64,000 nt of DNA from Closterium sp. Naga37s-1 (GCA_947471745.1 CANJKZ010000396.1:813501-877500), one strand, 5' to 3'. Shown: positions 1 through 13,058, counted from the stretch's first letter. Translations and numbers: made by a program. The notes: generated by a model from the sequence alone, not told the origin.

Positions 1-1076
1 TCGTCAATGTCACAATCTCCCATGGTAACCGGATACTGCAGGGTCACAAAGAATTCCCACAGATTCATGACGCGAACGTTCTTTCGAAACCGTAGTGCCC
101 ATTCTCGGAAGTTGGAGCCGTCAAACGGAGTGGTGGTGAACACCTTGTCCACCGTTGCTCCCACCATTTTGCGTGACAGCCGTTCCTTGTCTTCTTCCGT
201 GTATTCACATGGAGCAGGGTCGAAGAGAGTAGGCACGGTTGACGGTCGAGGTAGCTGTACCGTGCGCTGCATGTCTCCATTCTGTCCACCAAGTTGACGT
301 TCTAGCACTTCCACTTGATCGCGTCGCATGACGCCACTTGATTGCATTCCGTATCCCAACCGTCCCATGATGTCCACAGGATGTACTCCTATCGGTGGAC
401 GTGGTGCACGCGGAGGTATGCCATAGCCGCCATGAAGGTGAGTCCTGGCCATGGGAGGAACTCCGATGGGATGGGAGTTAGTCGCAAGTCATCGTAGTGG
501 GGGAGCACCAAGAGTGTAGAAGGCAAAACCCACACCTTCCACGCCCACTTGACCATTTCCGTCACCCTGCTGCCCAATCTGTCCATTTCTCATTCCACCG
601 TGCACTGCACTCCCATACTCATCATTCCTCCCTCGTGCTTCCCTTTGCATGGATGATCGAGGTGCGGGATTGGCGCTGCCCTCTCCTTGGACGGATGCAT
701 TTCTCTCTTGGGATGACTCTCCTCCTTCAGGTATGCCCATTTCCCCTTCACCATCAATTCCTGCATGAATATTTGCACGAGTTTGGTTAGTACATGGAGT
801 GCTTAAATGAGAGTGTCCACGGGTGGACGGATTGCAGAACTCATGAGAGAGTTTTGCTCTTGGCTGGATTGTCATTCCAAACTTGTCCTTTAACGAAGCT
901 TGGAGTGTTGGTGGTGCCCTTGCAATTATGCTTTCCAGGTGCTCATGCTGAGTCATGATGGCTTCTTCAAAAGCCGCATATCCAGGATCCACTTCGCCAT
1001 CGAAGTGCGCCATGATCTTGATCAAACCGTCCACCAAGTGTGCGCTAAATGCGCGGTTGTATTCAGCAGCGAGCAC
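1..1076 (-). pseudogene. Copia-type Gag, N-terminal part, interrupted
   Basis: Gag of a Ty1/copia element whose remaining part lies beyond the left edge. The reading frame from about 1076 down to 1 is open except for one TGA at 489-491. Toward the left edge it carries a Copia Gag core with the pattern PFDGSNFREWALRFRKN, like the GSNYxxW motif of plant Copia Gag proteins. The first half is an uncharacterised acidic and Gly/Gln-rich segment. Its position just inside an LTR and primer site (1190-1564) supports the call. A CGA-to-TGA change would explain the stop (inference). No pol domain is visible because the window ends. Confidence 0.7.
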
Positions 1077-1189
1077 CAGGTGTACGAAAGCATAAACTGG
1101 GTGTGCGGTACTCTGAATGTATGCAGGTACCTATCCGAAGTGAATGCCAGTAATCCTGAACCAACTTTGGCAGCATGCCCCCTAGAGTA

Positions 1190-1201
1190 GCTCTGATACC
1201 A
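1190..1201 (-). other. Primer binding site, initiator tRNA-Met type
   Basis: On the minus strand this reads TGGTATCAGAGC, the usual plant Copia primer site, and directly abuts the LTR at 1202. Confidence 0.85.
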
Positions 1202-1564
1202 TGCTAGAAAGGCATAGTGCCAGCGTAGCGGAAACGTGTTTGTAGAAACAACAAGATAGAAATCTTGCATTGATCATTGAAAAGTAGAATGAAAATACAA
1301 TGATGACTCAATGATGATGATGAAGTGACACAGCAGGGTATATATGCATCCAGCTACCCCTCCAGAATGACCCCATTCACACCAATAATGGTGTACCAAT
1401 AATTGTACCCTCGACCCTCCAATAATGCTGACCTCCAATAATTTTGGCCCTAAAATAATTGTGACAATTATTGTAGGACCTGGAGGCTTATAAAGAGGAC
1501 TACACTAAAATCGAACAGCACACTGGTATACAATATTCGTTATACTGTATTCGGATTTCCAACA
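1202..1564 (-). repeat. 5' LTR of the left-edge Copia element (363 bp)
   Basis: Minus-strand sequence starts TGTTGGAAATCC and ends in CA next to the primer site. A TTTATAAG TATA-like box lies near 1488-1495. The partner LTR is outside the window, so the right boundary rests on the TG/CA rule only; the flank is CTTCT. Confidence 0.75.
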
Positions 1565-2475
1565 CTTCTAAAGGGTTTAAGAACTAGGAGCTATGCAGAT
1601 GTCGAGAGCAAGGAAGAGATGTTGACTATAATAAAAGAGATACAAGAAATAATAGAAGTGAGAGCAAGAGCAAGGGGCAATGAGGCACATAACCAACAAT
1701 AACAACGCAATCTACACCGCAGTAACAGTAATATGCAATTCATATATAACATAGTTAAACACACCCCATAACCTGCCTGTTCCGGAAAACAGTACAGAAA
1801 ACACCCCTGACGGAGCATACCAGGTGCAGCGGAAGATGCGGCAGCAGACATGTGCAATGGTGGCAGATGCTCGGCGATTGCAGATGCAACAGCGTCAGGT
1901 GTGGCGACTGCAGTAGGCAGCAGCGCAGTGTGATCTTGGCGGTAGCAGTAGCGGAAGTAGTAGTTGGCAGCTGACAGTAACTGCAGATGCTCGACAACGG
2001 CATGAAAGGAGGAGGCGGTGGAAGGGCGGGCGCACAGAAGTGAGAGAGAGGACTGAGGAGTAGGTGGGCGGAGAATGGAGTAGGTGGGCGATGGTTGGTG
2101 CTGCAAACTCACTCCCGCCAGCCCCTAAACCTCCCCCCCACTATGGTAGGCGAGGCAGAAGGCGACGGCTGACGCTGCAGGCCCGAGAGGAGGAAGAGCG
2201 GGGAGGGAGGGGGAGGGGGGGGGGGGGGGGGGGGTGGTTGGGCGGCTAAGGAGGATTGAGCACCCCCTTTGCCTCATCCACCAAACCTGCCACCTCCCCC
2301 CGACAGCAACAGCCGCGGTTGGGGTGAGGCACGGCAGCGCCAGCAGACTCACAGAAACCCCCCCACCCCCCCCCCCCCCTCCTCCACTCCCACTGCGAGA
2401 GGCGCGACAGGGGCAGGGAGGTGTAGCAGGCTAAGCAGGTGCGCTGCAGCGGGGTCGACGGGGTTGTCGGAGGCC
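1565..2475. other. No gene recognised; low-complexity and TE-like debris
   Basis: Open frames here are compositionally biased (Ser/Leu/Pro) without recognisable domains. There is a G-run at about 2213-2234 and a C-run near 2359-2378. A diverged stretch at about 1608-1710 matches 4261-4370 in direct orientation, so both lie in copies of one unidentified repeat. Confidence 0.5.
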
Positions 2476-2641
2476 TGTTAGAATCCTAAGCCAAGTTAGG
2501 GCTTAGGTTTTAGGAAGGAGAAATGGAAGAAGAGGGGGTTTGCACTAGCAGGCAGGTGGGATACATATAGGAACCCTAAAAGGGTTGTACTCTCTAAGGA
2601 ATGACCCCACTAAAGCCTACAGAGCAAATAACAATTTGACA
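2476..2641 (-). repeat. 3' LTR of the 1,381-bp element
   Basis: TG...CA ends; 163/166 identity to 3691-3856 by eye. Confidence 0.9.
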
Positions 2642-3690
2642 CACCCCCATAGGCGAAGTGGGGGATAGCCAACACAACAAGCAGTTGCAGAACCACATCA
2701 CAAGCAAAGCCTAGTGGCAAAAGCAGAGGGCAAATGAGGAGGAGGAAACTGGAGAGGAGAGGAGGTGGGCGGCCGCTGAAGCTGCTGGCTCTAGTCGCAA
2801 ACGGCGTAAGTGGCTCTGCTCGCCGGCAAGAGCAACTGACCCTCTGGGGACCGGCGCAACGGGTAACCGGAGTAACTGGCTCGCTCGCCGGCAAGAGCAA
2901 CTGACCCACGGGCCTCTGACGCAACGGTCTCACGGGCGACTAGAGCTGCGGACTTCACGGCGGCCACCCGCCCTCACCCCCCTCGTATTGTCCCACCCCC
3001 CCGGTTTCACATCCCCCCCGGCTAGCGCCACTCCCCAACCTCACCCACTCCATCCCCCCCTCAGCGGCAGCTGCAGCAGTAGGAGAGAGAGGAGGAGGAG
3101 GGGCAGCTGGTCATGCACTCCCACCACCCCCATACCCCCCCTTACCCCCGCCTCCCCCATACCCTCCACACGGCTGCACGCGCAGCAGGAAGTCGAGGGG
3201 GAGGGGGGAGGGCGGGCGGCGTCGCAACGTGCAGGGCGCGGGCGGGCAGGCGGGTCCCCAGGGGCGGCACGCGGGTCCAGCGGGGCAGCGCGCAGGTCCA
3301 GCAGAGGCGGCGCGCGGGTCCCGCAGGGCGTCGCGCGGGTCCAGCGGGGCAACACGCGAGCCCCGCAGGGCGTCGCGCGGTTCCAGCGGAGGCGGCGGGC
3401 GGGTCGGCGTCGCGCGGGTCCAGGAGGGGCGACGTGCGGGTCCCCAGGGGCGGCGCGCGGGTCCAGCGGGGCAGCGCGCAGGTCAGATGGGGCGACGCGC
3501 CGAGCAGAAAACGCGCGCGGCGAGCAGGAAACAGCCAGGCGACCCGAGCGCGTGGCGGGCAGAAAACCGCCACGCGCCCCGAGCGCGTGGCGGGAAGGAA
3601 AAACGTCTCGCGCCACGGGGCGCGTGACAGACAGTACAGCAGCGGAAGCAGGTGGGCCCACAGGCCAGGAGCGTAGACGCTCTGATAGCA

Positions 3691-3856
3691 TGTTAGAATC
3701 CTAAGCCAAGTTAGGGCTTAGGTTTTAGGAAGGAGAAATGGAAGAAGAGGGGGTTTGCACTAGCAGGCAGTTGGGATACATGTAGGAACCCTAAAAGGGT
3801 TGTACTCTCTAAGGAATGACCCCACTACAGCCTACAGAGCAAATAACAATTTGACA
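3691..3856 (-). repeat. 5' LTR of the 1,381-bp element
   Basis: Abuts the primer site at 3679-3690 and the AGGCC target duplication at 3857-3861. Confidence 0.9.
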
Positions 3857-4092
3857 AGGCCATGACAAGGCTGCGACGAGGCCATCACGCAGTGTTATAT
3901 GCTCGTGCATCAGCAGCAGTGATTGCGCAGCTACTGTTGAGCTCGTGCGCTAGGGGCGCCATTTTTTAAAGGAAACGGAATCAAGAAAGAGTTTCCTTGA
4001 TAGTTTTACTACTTCAGCAGCAGCGATTGCGCAACTGCTGCAACGCTCATGCGATAGAGGTGCCAATTTCAAAAGAGAGAGAAAGAAAGAAA

Positions 4093-4173
<81 letters not shown>

Positions 4174-4494
4174 GCCTGCATCTTTTTACTGCTTCGATAT
4201 CATGTCGAACATAATCAAAACATCGTTTTGTCCTAGGCCTTAGGGCAATTGTCGGTAGCAATGAAGAGAGTTTAATTATAATAAATAGCAAAACGAGTAT
4301 TAGGAGCGAGAGCAAGAGCAATGGGCAAGGAGGTACACCACCAATAGTAACAACGCAATGTACAATAAAGGCAATTTAGATAAATTATAGGTTGACAATA
4401 TGAGGTACAACTCAAGGCGTTACTCTTTGCCTAGTGAGTTTAATTAAACAAAATCAAATCAATCATAGTGTACAAAGATCAAGATCCTAACAAG
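3857..4494. repeat. Non-coding stretch with a (GAAA)n microsatellite
   Basis: A GAAA tract runs from about 4076 to 4173 (over 20 units, a few GGAA variants). The flanks are AT-rich; 4261-4370 matches 1608-1710. No gene seen. Confidence 0.8.
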
Positions 4495-7400
4495 TGAGGT
4501 CCTGCTGGGACAAGGCCAAGCTGTATGCAAAGCCGCTGATGCTCACGGGAGCGCCTTAGTGGAGATATCAGCGGTATTGGCCCCTGGGGCCAAGTGTACG
4601 ATATGTGCCTGGCCGCCCTGCTACAACTCACGTAGCAGGAAGTACCGCAGCTGGATATGCTTTGCTCTGACCTCTAGGATCATGACCTTGTTATCAACGA
4701 ACAAGGCTGGGGCACAGCTAGGCAGATCACCTAAGTCAGCGAGCATGAATGTCAACTAGCGGAGCTCCTAAACAACCATAGAACAGGCGTAGATCTCTAT
4801 CTCACTGTTGGACCATGCTACCGACGACGAGCGAGTGGACCTCCACGAGATAGCTCCAAGGCCAAGTCTAAAGCAGTAGCCAAGAGAGGACATGAGAGTC
4901 TTAATTTCATCTACCCACGACACGTCAGTTTGTCCCATGGGTGTTGTCGTCCTCCAAGCACAAGCCCCATGCTTGATATAGTATTCAGATAACGCAATAC
5001 CCTCATAGTAGCTGACCATTGCTAAGCACGGTGCCTCCTAATCGCAACAACGCGAGCAAGGAGGTTTAGAGGATATGCGAGATTTGGGCGAGTGCATGTC
5101 ATCAGGTACATGACGCACCCTACCAGCTCAGTGTACTGGCAACTAATCTCAAGAGGCTTGTCAAGGACAAACGCCAACAGCATATGGTCAACAGTTAGAG
5201 GAGTGGGTTGTGCAGAGGAGAATTGAATGTTGAAGCATTGGAGGATCTGATGCACCATATGTGTCTAACTCAGAGTAATGATGCACGTTGCCCTAGTGAT
5301 ATGCAGGCCAAGATAATGGCGCAGCTCAAATGGTCAATGCAAGCATGTCGGCCTTCACCGAGGCCATTGCAACTCCGTCTAGAATAGCGAACACTAGGTT
5401 CTTTACATAGACCAGAATGTAGAGCAGAGTAGAGCCAGAGCAAACAAAGAGAGAAGGGCCAGCAGAGGACGGGAAGAAATGCAGGTTAGCTAGAGCAGTG
5501 TCCGAGACTACCTCAGCATAGGTGCGAAGGGTCGAGAGGTAAAGAGTGTCTGGGTCACCCTCTGGGGCTAGCAGCATGGCGCAGAGATGAGGAGCAACGG
5601 TCAAAAGGAACACCAGCTTGTATTGTCTGTCCTCTAGGACATCACTGCCAATGGCAGGAGCACCACTAGAACCAATAGGCCTAGTGCCAGCACCCTTAGA
5701 GTCCACAGCGACCAGCGCGGCGGTGGCAAAGGTTGTAGTGGCAACGGAGGCTGCAGCGGCGACTTCAAGGTCATCGCCAATGATGAGGGTGAGGCGGCAA
5801 AGGTGAAGACATAAGAGGTGCACTCCCACGTACCGAAGCTCCAAAGTTAGCAGACTCCCCCACAGGCCCAACCGAGAGAAGGGGGGTGACGTACAACATA
5901 CCAGACGAAGCTGGACACGGGGGTAGGGAAACTTGCGGATGAGTGGGACCGTGAGGGGGGGAGAGGGGGGGGGGGGAGTGGGACTGAGAATGAGGGAAGG
6001 GGGGGAGAATCTGGGTACCTCGGTGAGGGAAGCGATTGTAGAAGCAGATCGACTCATAAAAGGCAACATCGCAAGATTTGTGAAAACAGTGAGGCGAAGG
6101 GTGGTAGAATTTCTAGCCAGGTTTGTCAAGAGGGAAACCAAGGAAGATACACATGAGAGTGTGGCCTGAGAGTTGTCTGCGGGAGGATCACGGGTGTGAG
6201 CAAGGCAGTCCCAGACGCACAATGCAGGCGCAACACCAATGGTCCCAGAACTGAGGAGGGTCAGCGAAACTTGCAGCCATGAGATACGGGGCCACATGTT
6301 AAGTTGGTGCGCGATGCAGTCGCAAACGGCCACAGAAAATAGGAGGCGCTTGCATTAAACATGGAGGCAGGAGCGATCTCTATGACCAAGCCAATGTAAT
6401 GCTTGGCTAGTATTGCCGCGAGTCACAGAGTACATCTGGGTGATGCCCTTTGCACGACAGAACTGGCAAGAGCGACCAGTGGCAAACTCACCACCACTAT
6501 CAGAGTGCAGACGAAACATAGGCTGGGCGCGCTGGTTGCAGACGCCTATTACGCACGGGAAGAGAACGTCATGCACGTCAGCCATCCGCTCTTAGGGAAA
6601 CACAATGGTCTAACTTGAGTAGTTGTCCACAATGACCAGGCAGAAGCGGTCCCAGCATAGCCCAATGCCCCAGACACCCATATGCAAGGTCTGAAAAGGC
6701 GCAGTGGTAGGATGAAACGATATGTGAGGGGCGGCACACTGCCTGCCCTCGACGCAAAGGGTGCATGGCGGCACAGTCGATGGAGGGAGAGCAGGGAGTG
6801 ATGACAGGGGACCGTAGACAAGACCGTGCTGGGCTATGTGACAGAGACCTGGAAGGGCGGGGTGACCTTGACAATGGTACCATAGAAGTGACGAGTGAAT
6901 GAGCGATCGAGACAAGCACGATGCATCTACCTGACCAGACGCGGGAACCTAGGCGAAGGCATTGTGCAACGCGAAGACCTGACATAGGGTCTAGGGAGAA
7001 CGTGGCAAGATATGCCCCATTGGTAGCGTCCGTAGAGGTCGCGAACCGCTCGTGTCGAAGAAACATGGTGGTGACACCAAGGTCCTGAAGACGATTGAAA
7101 CCCACCGAGTTGCAAGAGAACGAGGGGATGTGTAGACATGTGAGGGAGCCAGATGGGGCTGCCATCACGGGAGTGCCGTAGCGCCGCGTGCGATGACCTG
7201 GCCAGAGGAGGGGTCGTCATGGGAGACTATGACCGGAGCTAGGAGCGGCGAGACGGTGGTTCGGTCACGGAAGAAACTGGGACTTGCCGAAGTCGAGAGT
7301 GAAGGAGTGGGGCGTGTCGGTTGTGGACGCACTTGGGCAGGAAACAACATAGGATCCTACACTAGACACAAGAATATAACCTAGTCTAGGCGCACACAAA

Positions 7401-7513
7401 TAATAGAATCTGGCAAGACTAAAGTTATCAGCGTACATGGCAAAGAAGGCATATTATATCTGAGACATGTCAAGATCAAACACATCCAAACCAGTGCGTA
7501 ATAGTGCTGGTAG
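4495..7513 (-). pseudogene. Old Copia element, pol part (protease to RNase H), degenerate
   Basis: Minus-strand remnants occur in Copia order. Protease remains near 7165-7350 (SASPSFFRDRTTVSPL, from the DSGAS-type site), integrase at about 6355-6920 including an LHSDSGGEF-like match at the second catalytic Asp, reverse transcriptase at 5326-6333 (ILVYVKNLVFA, where an active copy would have YVDD), and RNase H at 4768-5258. Frame changes between segments and loss of the RT aspartates mark a dead copy. The gag part continues at 13354 on the other side of the younger Copia inserted at 7514-13348. Confidence 0.8.
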
Positions 7514-7803
7514 TGTCAAAACTTAGGCTTAGAAGCGATGCATTAGTAATGAGCTTGAAGCTCTTTAAGTACATCCAAGAAGGGTAAGGAATAGTTGGGG
7601 AAGCGAATCAGAGGCAATCCCTAGGGATTGGGGGTAATCCCAAGGCAATCTCCAATTGGTGGGTTGGAGATTGCTTGGAGATTACATTTGGGTTTGGTTG
7701 GGATGTAGGTGTACACCCAACCAAACACAATGTGCAAACTACACTACTCTAGGATATAGAAAATACAAGGTACAAAGTGTGAGATTGAAGGCTAACACTA
7801 ACA
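7514..7803 (-). repeat. 3' LTR of the young Copia
   Basis: TG...CA ends, 287/290 identical to 13059-13348. Confidence 0.95.
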
Positions 7804-7827
7804 CCCCCCCATAGGCGTAAATCGAAC

Positions 7828-10800
7828 TCAGGGCGGAGCACAGAGCCCCATGGCGCCAAGGAGATGGTGGTGAGGAACTTTCCCAAGGGGCTTGGTGAAC
7901 AGATCAGCCAGGTTGCAGCCAGATGCAACGTACTCCACTTTCAACTGCTCCTGCTGGACAAGGTCACGAATGAAGAAGTGCTGGAGTTCAATATGTTTGG
8001 TGCGGGTGTGATACACAGGGTCTTGAGAGATGTGGATGGTACTCTGGTTGTCACACCAGAGGGTGGGGGCAGACTGTGGGAAACCAACCTCTTGGAGTAG
8101 GAAGGTGAGCCAACGGGCCTCCTGAGTGCCTGCGTAGAGCTCTGCCTCACATGAGGAGAGGGAGACTGCAGACGACCTGGTGGAGCGCCAACTGACAATT
8201 CCGCTTCACCGGAGCGTCGGTCGGTCTGGTCATCAGCCCAGGAGGAGTCGGTGTAACCTTCCAGGCGAGGAGGGGAGAGCCCACCGAGTGTGAGAACGTG
8301 AGACTTGGTGCCCTGAAGATAGCGCAGCACCCGCTTCGCCGCCTTCCAGTGAAGATCAGTGAAGCGTCCAGGGGCCACGTAGCGAGAGAGGACACTGACA
8401 GGATAGGCCAAGTCCGGCCGGGTGCACATCATGGCGTACATGAGGGACCCAACAAGCTCCGGGTACGGCTCAGAGCAGGCCTCTGGTGTGGGTACAGCTG
8501 GAGCTGTGAGGAGGTGTTGCAGCGGCAGCGGGGTGGCAACAGGTGTGCACAGCTCCATCTCAAACCGCTTAAGCACATTGTCGATGTAGAACTCATGGGA
8601 GAGTGAAATGGTGCGAGCCTGGCGATCACGAGTGATCTCCATCCCTAGGTAGTGCTTGAGGTCACCGAGGTCTTCCTCCTGGACAGAGGTCATCTGGGCC
8701 GAGTCCTTGGCAACGAGAATGAAGTCATCCATGTAGACCAGGATGTAGAATGGCTCAGAATGACGGCGGATGAAGAGAGTCGGGTCAGCAGATGAAGGGT
8801 GGAAGTCCAGGGAGAGGAGGACTTCTTTCACCTTGTTGTGCCATTCGCGAGGGGCTTGCTTAAGGCCGTAGACGGGGCGATTCAGCTTCCAGACAGTGTT
8901 GGGAGGGAATTCTCCTGGGAAGCCTTCATGTCTGTCCATGAACACAGTCTCCTTGAGACGTCCTTGTAGGAAGGCGGATGAGGCATCCATTGATTTGATC
9001 TCAAAGTCTTCTCGAGCTGCGACATCCATGAGCGTACGAATGGTGGGAGGTTTGGATGTGGGGGAGAAGGTTAGGAAGAAGTCGCAGTACTGCTGCTGGG
9101 TGAAGCCTTTGGCTACGTAACGCGCTTTGAACACCGGGGCCTTGTCTGGGAGTTGTTTTACACGGAACAACCACTTGCCCCCGACGATGTTGACTCTTGG
9201 AGGTGGAGTCTCGTCGTCGAAGGAGTGGTTGCGGGTGAATGCTTCAATCTCCGCTTCCATGGCAGCACGCCATTCGGCAGCATGAGGGCCTGAGAGAGCC
9301 TCTTGGATGGTGAGAGGGATAGGGATGGTCGGGTTTTCCGTGAAGTTGAGTGAGGGTGATTCAGTGATGTCAGAGAAGATGTGCGAGAGCCGGGGAATGA
9401 CTGCGTGAATATCAAAAAGCTCCTCATGCCTCTCTTCCAGAAGGGTAGAGGGCACATCCCCCCCGGCAGGAGGAGTCGAAGTGATCGTGGAGCAACGAAT
9501 AGCCAGGGCCAGAGGAGGAGCAGGGCCGTGCGAGCGAGTGCGATGGGCTACCGGAGAGGAGGGCGGAGCAGGCGGTGTCTGAGGGATTGACATAGGAGGC
9601 TTGGGCGGGGGAATTGGCCGCCGCTTGTACGTGATCAGTTCGGGCGGCTCTGGAGGAGAGGGTGCCTGGGAGGAAGGGGGGACTGGGGGAGGAGGTGGGG
9701 CCAGAGGGTGCGACCGCCGATGGTATGTGATTGGTGCGCTCGGAGGTGGCGGCGTAGATGGCAGGGCGGCAGGTGAGGGGGAGGGAGGAGCAGCTGCCGA
9801 AGACACCGGTGAGGGCGGGTCAGAGACCTCAGAGGGGGATGGTGCGGTGGCAGGAGGGGTAGGAGGTGAAGGGGCCGGAGCAGGCAGGAGGTCAGGAGGC
9901 GCATCAAAGTCTGCCCACACGAGGGAGGGTGGATCAGTGAGAGGGTCCCGTCCAGAAGTGGAGTAGAATGGGCGGGTCTCATCAAAGACAACGTCGCGGC
10001 TCCGGACCAACTGTTGAGTGGAGGGGTTGAGGAAGAGGTAGTCAAGCGAGTCGGCGTTGTGCCCGAGGTAGATGCACGTCTGGGTCTTGGGACCGAGCTT
10101 GCCGCCGTGCTGCCGTCGAGCCTGAGGGTTGAGGAGGACATAGGCGGTGCACCCCCAAACGCAAAGAGAGCGAGCAGTGGGCGTTTTCCCGAGCCAGAGT
10201 GTGGTTGGAGTGGTTTCGGGAAGATGCGGGTGGGGGTAAAGGTTGTAGAGGAGGGCGGCGTGGTAGAGAGCGTACCCCCAGAGAGAGTGCGGAGCGTTGG
10301 AGTGGCCGAGGAGGCACCGAATGATCTGCACCAGGGTGTGGTTGCGGCTCTCAGCTATGCCGTTCGGCTGCGGGCTGTCAGGGAGGGTGAAGTTTTGCTG
10401 GATGCCTTCTGAGGAGCAAAAGGCTTTGAGCTTGTCGTTGCAAAACTCACCACCACCTTCCGAGTGAAGGCGCTTGGCTTTGCGGTCAAAGGTGGTCTGT
10501 GCCTGTTTAACCCACGCCATGAGGACCTCTGGAACCGCAGCCTTAGTGTGGAGGAGGTGAATAGAGACGTAGCGAGAGTGGTCATCGACGATAACAAGGA
10601 AGTAGCGATAACCACCTCATGCGGGAACAGGGGCAGGGCCCCAGACGTCCAGGTGTACCAAGTCCAGTGGTGCTGCTGTGACAGAGGGTGAGGCCGGGTG
10701 GGGCTGTTGACGCAGTTTTCTCTTGGTGCAGTCAAGGCACGTGGGAGCGGGGGAGTCTGGTGGTGGAGGAAATGAGGCTGGCAGGCCGAGTAGAAGTTTC

Positions 10801-12458
10801 TTGGAGGCCATGTCAGCAAGTGTGCGGAAGTTTGGGTGCCCGAGCCGATGGTGGTAGAGTATGGTCGGGTTGGAGAAACTGCGGCACGAGCATGGTGAGG
10901 TAGTTGCCTTTGCTTGGGTGGTTGACACCTGTGGGATGGGTACTTGCAGCGTGTAAAGGCCGCTGCTGTTGAGGGTGAAACGAGTCAAGACCTTGTTGGT
11001 GAGTGGGTCGAGGATATCACCATAGTTCTCGTTCTCCCAGAAGATGGTGCGTAGCCTAGCTTCCTGAATTTCCGTTTGGGCCACGAGATTGTGGCGGAGT
11101 GAAGGCACGCACATTCCAGTGACAGTGCCGGAAGGGAAGGCGGGGCACGGGACTGTGGACCAACCCTTGGCAAGAGTGGTGAAGCTTGAGTCAGCTCCTA
11201 GGAGAGGGATGGGTGTTGCGTAGGGTTTGAAGGAGAGTGTCTCCTTGAGCACAGTGTGAGTGGCGCCGCTGTCGAGTGTGAACTCTATGTATTGTGGTGC
11301 TTGTGATGAGCCGAGGTACTGGGAGGAAGCTTCATTAATCATGGCAGTGCCAGGGAACACCAGGTTGATACGCACATCAACAGGAGCACTATCACTAGCA
11401 CTAGCCGAAGCGGGGTCCTGGACCTCAACCAGGTTGGCCTTACGCACACGCATCCAGTTCGGTGGCCTCTTGTCTATGCCGTGGATGGCGTACCATTCGT
11501 CGTCCTTCTTCTTGAAGCACGTAGCAAGGGGGTGGTTAGTGCCACCACACACTTGTCCCTTGCGGTTGCCATACTTGACGACGTAGGTGCACAGTGGGAA
11601 GCGGTTGCGCTGGAAGGGCGCCGAGGCAAGGGCCGCTGCGACACTTGCTTGAGGCATGGGAGCACGCATGGCGTAGGCCTTGGCTTGAGCCGTGGAGTCT
11701 TTCTCGGCAGAGAGGAGTGCGGTGGAGACCTTGGCAAAAGTGAGGTCTTCCGCAGTCAGCGTGAGGAGCATCTTCCTTGTGATTTTGTAGGCAGTGGTGA
11801 GGCCAACAAGAAGAGTTGCTGCAGGGGCCTGTTCGGGGAAGACTATACCCAGCTTCTTGAGTTCGGCATGAATGGTCTGAACCTTGGCAATGTAGTCGGC
11901 CATTCCCGAGCAATCCTCAAGGCGGACCTGGAACATGTTGGGGATGAGGATGGCAACTCCGACTGCAGTCTTGTTCATGAACCGATCCTGGAGATACTTC
12001 CAGATGGCGTTGGAGGTAGGGTAGTTATGGAACGTGTTGACAAGTTCTGGAGGGGTGGAGGCGATGAAGACGCTGATAATAGCAGCATCGGCCTTCTCCC
12101 ACTTCCGGTACTTCTCAACGGCTTCCTCATATGCCCTTGTGTCTGCCTCACTAGCGGATTCGGTCGGCTCACGAGGGAGAAGGGGCTGTTTTCCCTTGCC
12201 ACAGTTGAGGAGGACATCCTTGAGGTCCAATCCCTGCACGTCACGGCTCAGCAGGTGCTTGTCAACCCCATAGCTCCATGCCTTGAAGTTGGAGCTAGAG
12301 CCATCGGCTTCAAGACAGAGTGGGGTGATGGGGTTGGCCATGGTGGACGCGGTGAAGGCCATGCTAGAGATCCCTTGGTGTCTCGCGCGAAGCGCCGCTC
12401 TTAAGTCACCGATAGGAACTTCGAAATCCGACGAACCCCAAATAGCGAAAATCGTCAA
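7828..12458 (-). pseudogene. Gag-Pol polyprotein of the young Copia, three defects
   Basis: One frame from ATG at 12458 reads Gag (1 to about 340), a zinc motif CX13CX4HX4C (Cys290, Cys304, His309, Cys314), protease DSGAT near residue 396, integrase HH-CC zinc region near 530-590, integrase core, RT (YMDDFILVA, about 8727-8745) and RNase H (YTDSSWADD). Defects: an in-frame TGA at 10617-10619 (codon 614, inside the integrase core); the second integrase aspartate is Glu (LHSEGGGEF, codon 667, 10458-10460) although position and context are conserved; a short deletion with frameshift near 8205 moves the rest of RNase H (SWRSTRSS through TKPLG, to 7828) into another frame. Gag and Pol share one frame, as usual for plant Copia. 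The element cannot be autonomous as read. Confidence 0.9.
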
Positions 12459-13058
12459 TGTCGACCGCGTCGGGATGCCTCGTAGAAGGATTTTCTAGGC
12501 CGTTAAAACTAGGTAAAATCGGCCGACTTCCGTGGATCTAACCCTAATCCCACACACCCCCCCACACACCACCCTCAGCTTCGCGGCTACGCTGCTGCAC
12601 AGCTTCGCGGCTACTCTGCTGCTCGGCTGAGCTGCTGCACTGCTGCTCGGCTGCGCTGCTGCACCTGTTCAGCTGCGGGAGAAGGGGAATGGGGGTAGAA
12701 GTGCAGATGCGGGGCGGCGGGCGGCGGCCCGACGAGAAGCAGCGGGGCGACGGGCGGCGGCCCGACGGGAAGCTGCGGGGCGACGGGCGGCGGCCCGACG
12801 AGAAGAGGTGACGCGGTGAAGAAATTGAGAGATGACGAAAAAGGAACGATAAGTTAGAGCGACGTCGATGAGCGTACCATAGAGATTGAAGATGTCGTCG
12901 AAGTTGACGGGAAAGTGGTGCGGGGGAATTTCCGCCCACGAATGTCGCGAATCGACGGCGACGAGATTGAAGGAGGCTATGCCGAGGTTTGCGGGAAGAA
13001 CATCCGCATAGATAGGAGGATCACGATCCGCATGTGCGGATGTAGAGCTCTGATACCA

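Larger units (their letters stand above)
2476..3856 (-). mobile_element. Non-autonomous LTR retrotransposon (1,381 bp), copy 1
   Basis: Two 166-bp LTRs (2476-2641 and 3691-3856), three differences apart, are flanked by the perfect target duplication AGGCC (2471-2475, 3857-3861). The primer site TGCTATCAGAGC (minus strand, 3679-3690) and a polypurine tract at 2642-2652 show minus orientation. The interior is about 1.05 kb of GC-rich minisatellite-like DNA with no gag, protease, integrase or RT. Both ends of the interior match the element at 41117-42383, so the two form one non-coding family that must borrow enzymes from a coding Copia (inference). Confidence 0.9.

Noticed and set aside
1591..2112. 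173-codon minus-strand frame
   Set aside because: Leu/Ser/Pro/Cys-biased, no domain, no conserved copy, adjacent to TE debris.
3041..3704. Long overlapping frames on both strands inside the 1,381-bp LTR element
   Set aside because: GC-rich repeats remove stop codons in all frames; no Gag or Pol motif is present.
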